Positions 15,122 to 16,680 of a DNA stretch of 16,680 bases are shown here, piece after piece. A model generated the notes under the pieces. That model worked only from the letters and a program-made list of their open reading frames with translations, did no database searches and was not told where the DNA came from. The position numbers were made by a program, and so were the translations under genes. The DNA comes from Anaerolinea sp. (GTDB lineage: Bacteria > Chloroflexota > Anaerolineae > Anaerolineales > Anaerolineaceae): assembly GCA_013824385.1 (NCBI GenBank), contig PNNU01000023.1:1-16680 (forward strand), given 5' to 3'. How positions within the stretch are numbered: position 1 is the first letter of the stretch; the number at the start of each line of letters is the position of its first letter.

Positions 15122-15976
15122 ATGCCACTGAAACCACCTTTATCAATCCAAGATCAAATAGCTCTGTTACGGACAAGGGGAATGATTATTGACAGCGAAG
15201 CCACAGCTGCAACTTTCCTCGCATCCAGCCATTATTATCGCCTTAACATATACTTTCACAAGCTGATGGATTCTCCTGATCATTTTCGCGAGGGAACACA
15301 ATTTTCCCAAGTAATGGCAATCTATGGTAACGACAGTTGGCTTCGAAATAAAATACTAACAATTTTAGAGCCGATAGAAGTTAAGACTCGAACACAAGTA
15401 TCTCATTACCTAGGGGTTACCTACGGATCAGATGTGTTTTATCAAAAGAACGTCTACAAAAATGAGCCGATCTGGCAAGCAATTCTGGATAATTTTTCAA
15501 ACGAAACCTCTCGCAACCAATCTGATCCTGTAATAAAGCATCACAGAACTCACTATGGTGGATTATTCCCGATCTGGGTCGTAATTGAATTCTTATCATT
15601 CAATACCCTCTCCAAGTTCTACGGCAATCTTCAAGAGAAGGACAAGAAAATCATCGCTAGAAACATTTACAACGTAAATGATTACCTGTTTGGGCAATGG
15701 TTGCATGTCTTAAGTGTTCTTCGAAACAATTGTGCTCATTATGGATATTTATATCGTCGAGAGTACCCTTTACGGCCCATCATGGCTAAATCGTTTGGTT
15801 GGGATGCAACTAAGAATAATAGGCTCTTTGCATTTTTTCTAGTAATGCAGCGGCTATCAGACCGTAGGTTATGGCAGGAATTTATCCAAACTATTTCTGA
15901 TAATGAAAAAAAGAGGCCGTTTTTTCACCTGGAAGATTATGGATTCCCGGCTGATTGGCGATCATATCTAACATAA
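15122..15976 (+). CDS. Abi_2 family (AbiD/AbiF-like) abortive infection protein
   Basis: A 284-residue protein of the usual Abi_2 length. Family signatures: an N-terminal QIALLRTRGMIIDSEATAATFL, then SHYYRLNIYF at 36-45; NKILTILEPIEVKTRTQVSHYL near 76-97; PIWVVIEFLSFNTLSKFY at 150-167; and LRNNCAHYGYLYRR at 200-213. The last contains R201-x4-H206, the Rx4-6H catalytic signature of HEPN ribonucleases. Expression probably halts growth of infected cells by cutting RNA; that role is inferred from the family. The ATG at 15122 has no good ribosome site (upstream is AGTAGATAATTGCC), so translation may be weak or controlled. A terminated RNA lies just upstream, so most abi mRNA would require read-through. 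A strong terminator follows the gene. Confidence 0.88.
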   Translation: MPLKPPLSIQDQIALLRTRGMIIDSEATAATFLASSHYYRLNIYFHKLMDSPDHFREGTQFSQVMAIYGNDSWLRNKILTILEPIEVKTRTQVSHYLGVTYGSDVFYQKNVYKNEPIWQAILDNFSNETSRNQSDPVIKHHRTHYGGLFPIWVVIEFLSFNTLSKFYGNLQEKDKKIIARNIYNVNDYLFGQWLHVLSVLRNNCAHYGYLYRREYPLRPIMAKSFGWDATKNNRLFAFFLVMQRLSDRRLWQEFIQTISDNEKKRPFFHLEDYGFPADWRSYLT

Positions 15977-16010
15977 ACCACCCTTAGCACTTCATTCCCC
16001 CTTAAGACTC

Positions 16011-16064
16011 TAGGGGAACAACCGGACAGGAACGTCCTGCCAGGTCGTTCCCCTATTTTATTTT
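16011..16064 (+). terminator. Strong rho-independent terminator after the Abi gene
   Basis: Two 21-base arms, 16011-16031 and 16035-16055, pair with four mismatches around a 3-base loop; the outer nine pairs (TAGGGGAAC with GTTCCCCTA) are perfect. TTTTATTTT follows at 16056-16064. The T tract is only on the plus-strand side, so it mainly ends the Abi transcript. It overlaps the stop codon region of the convergent gene at 16058. Confidence 0.88.
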
Positions 16065-16680
16065 CCTCGTCTGATAGACAACCAAATACCGCCATCCTTT
16101 TCAGAACGCTTTCCATTTCTCAACCCATGCAGGTTCGTTAAAAAGGAGTTGTAAATCAACCCACCTAAGGCCAGGTTAATCTCTCCTTGGATTGCCCTCT
16201 GGCCAGTAAGGTTATCGCAAAAAACATATAGGTTGCCATTGGAAGCCTCGTACAGGTTCATCCATTTTTGTTTCCTGGCCATCTGGTCTTTGTGTACATC
16301 CCGTTCTACCTCGACAAATACCAACTCTCCGGTGGATTGATCTATGGCGGTAATATCTGGAATGAACGTGCCTCCATTAGATAACTGGATCTCTTGAGCC
16401 TGCCCCTTAATCAGATACCCCGCATCTACGAGGATTTCTGCCGCCTGGATATTTAAAATGGTATGCTCCGATGAAGAATGGCGACGGATCAACCATTCGT
16501 ACTCATTCTCCTTAGGAGGCTTTCCAGTTAGTGATTGATAAATCACTTTTCCATCCTCGGTCAGACGAAGCACATCCGGATTGTTGCCGCCTGAACTGGA
16601 TCCCTGTTCAGGTATTCCTTCAATTTTTTCAATCAGGATGGGATGTAAGTTTTCTTCCTGCGTTAGCAGCCGGCTCACAG
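16058..16680 (-). CDS. C-terminal part of an unrecognised protein with a PD-(D/E)XK-like core (runs off the right edge)
   Basis: At least 206 residues are visible, stopping at 16058. The first candidate start, GTG at 16678, touches the window edge and has no visible ribosome site, and the frame stays open to the last base, so the true start is probably outside. The segment LTEDGKVIYQSLTGK (about 40-54) resembles a small winged helix. A following stretch, FIPDITAIDQSTGELVFVEV then ERD, with RKQKW, a tyrosine and YVFCDN further on, has the strand pattern of a PD-(D/E)XK nuclease or Replic_Relax-like domain; the usual E-x-K is E-V-E here, so catalysis is doubtful. It converges on the Abi gene. 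Such domains occur in plasmid and integrative-element proteins, so this could mark mobile-element DNA, but I cannot name the family. Confidence 0.5.
   Translation of the reverse strand, partial: VSRLLTQEENLHPILIEKIEGIPEQGSSSGGNNPDVLRLTEDGKVIYQSLTGKPPKENEYEWLIRRHSSSEHTILNIQAAEILVDAGYLIKGQAQEIQLSNGGTFIPDITAIDQSTGELVFVEVERDVHKDQMARKQKWMNLYEASNGNLYVFCDNLTGQRAIQGEINLALGGLIYNSFLTNLHGLRNGKRSEKDGGIWLSIRRGK

Noticed and set aside
1..16680. tRNA, rRNA, CRISPR array, transposase or integrase
   Set aside because: I looked on both strands and saw no cloverleaf, no regularly spaced repeats and no DDE, tyrosine or serine recombinase signatures.

Overview
The window is a bacterial anti-phage defence island with almost no spacer DNA. 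I count 13 real genes (two cut by the window edges), one probable small RNA, and several well-formed regulatory sites. Base composition is moderate (low to mid 40s percent GC by eye), somewhat AT-richer in the CBASS/capH/capP part than in the addBA genes. AddA/AddB in place of RecBCD, Shine-Dalgarno starts and consensus sigma-70 promoters fit many bacterial phyla. My weak guess from protein style is Chloroflexota (Anaerolineae-like), but nothing here is diagnostic.

Layout. (1) Positions 1-3456, minus strand: a WYL-domain regulator, a zinc-ribbon plus PD-(D/E)XK nuclease, and the first 437 residues of a P-loop helicase with four cysteines placed as in DinG/XPD iron-sulfur helicases. This set resembles the helper genes of pPIWI-RE (prokaryotic PIWI) modules; the PIWI gene would lie beyond the left edge. 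(2) Positions 3586-10193, minus strand: a three-gene operon of a 90-residue unknown protein, an AddB-type iron-sulfur nuclease/inactivated helicase, and an AddA-type UvrD-like helicase-nuclease. (3) Positions 10435-13412, minus strand: a three-gene CBASS operon of HNH-SAVED effector (Cap5 type), CD-NTase, and a stand-alone E2-like protein with a C-terminal SEC-C zinc motif, so an E2-only (short type II) CBASS. (4) Positions 13609-14889, plus strand: an XRE repressor and an ImmA/IrrE-type metallopeptidase, matching the CapH/CapP DNA-damage switch known to control CBASS. (5) Positions 15015-16064, plus strand: a promoter, a short terminated RNA, an Abi_2 (AbiD/AbiF-type) abortive-infection gene with a HEPN-like Rx4H motif, and a strong terminator. 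(6) Positions 16058-16680, minus strand: the C-terminal part of an unrecognised protein with a PD-(D/E)XK-like fold signature.

How the parts may work together. Two regulatory circuits are visible. The CBASS operon and capH-capP diverge from a 160-base region in which an 18-bp perfect inverted repeat carries the -35 boxes of two back-to-back sigma-70 promoters; CapH is the obvious candidate ligand and CapP its candidate inactivator. Separately, a nearly identical 19-bp palindrome sits upstream of both the WYL operon and the addBA operon, 19 bases from a -10-like hexamer in each case. This suggests that the WYL protein (or another factor) co-regulates AddBA and the putative pPIWI-RE helper genes. 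That shared operator, the IR-embedded divergent promoters, the SEC-C E2 protein and the terminated RNA before the Abi gene are the points most worth following up.
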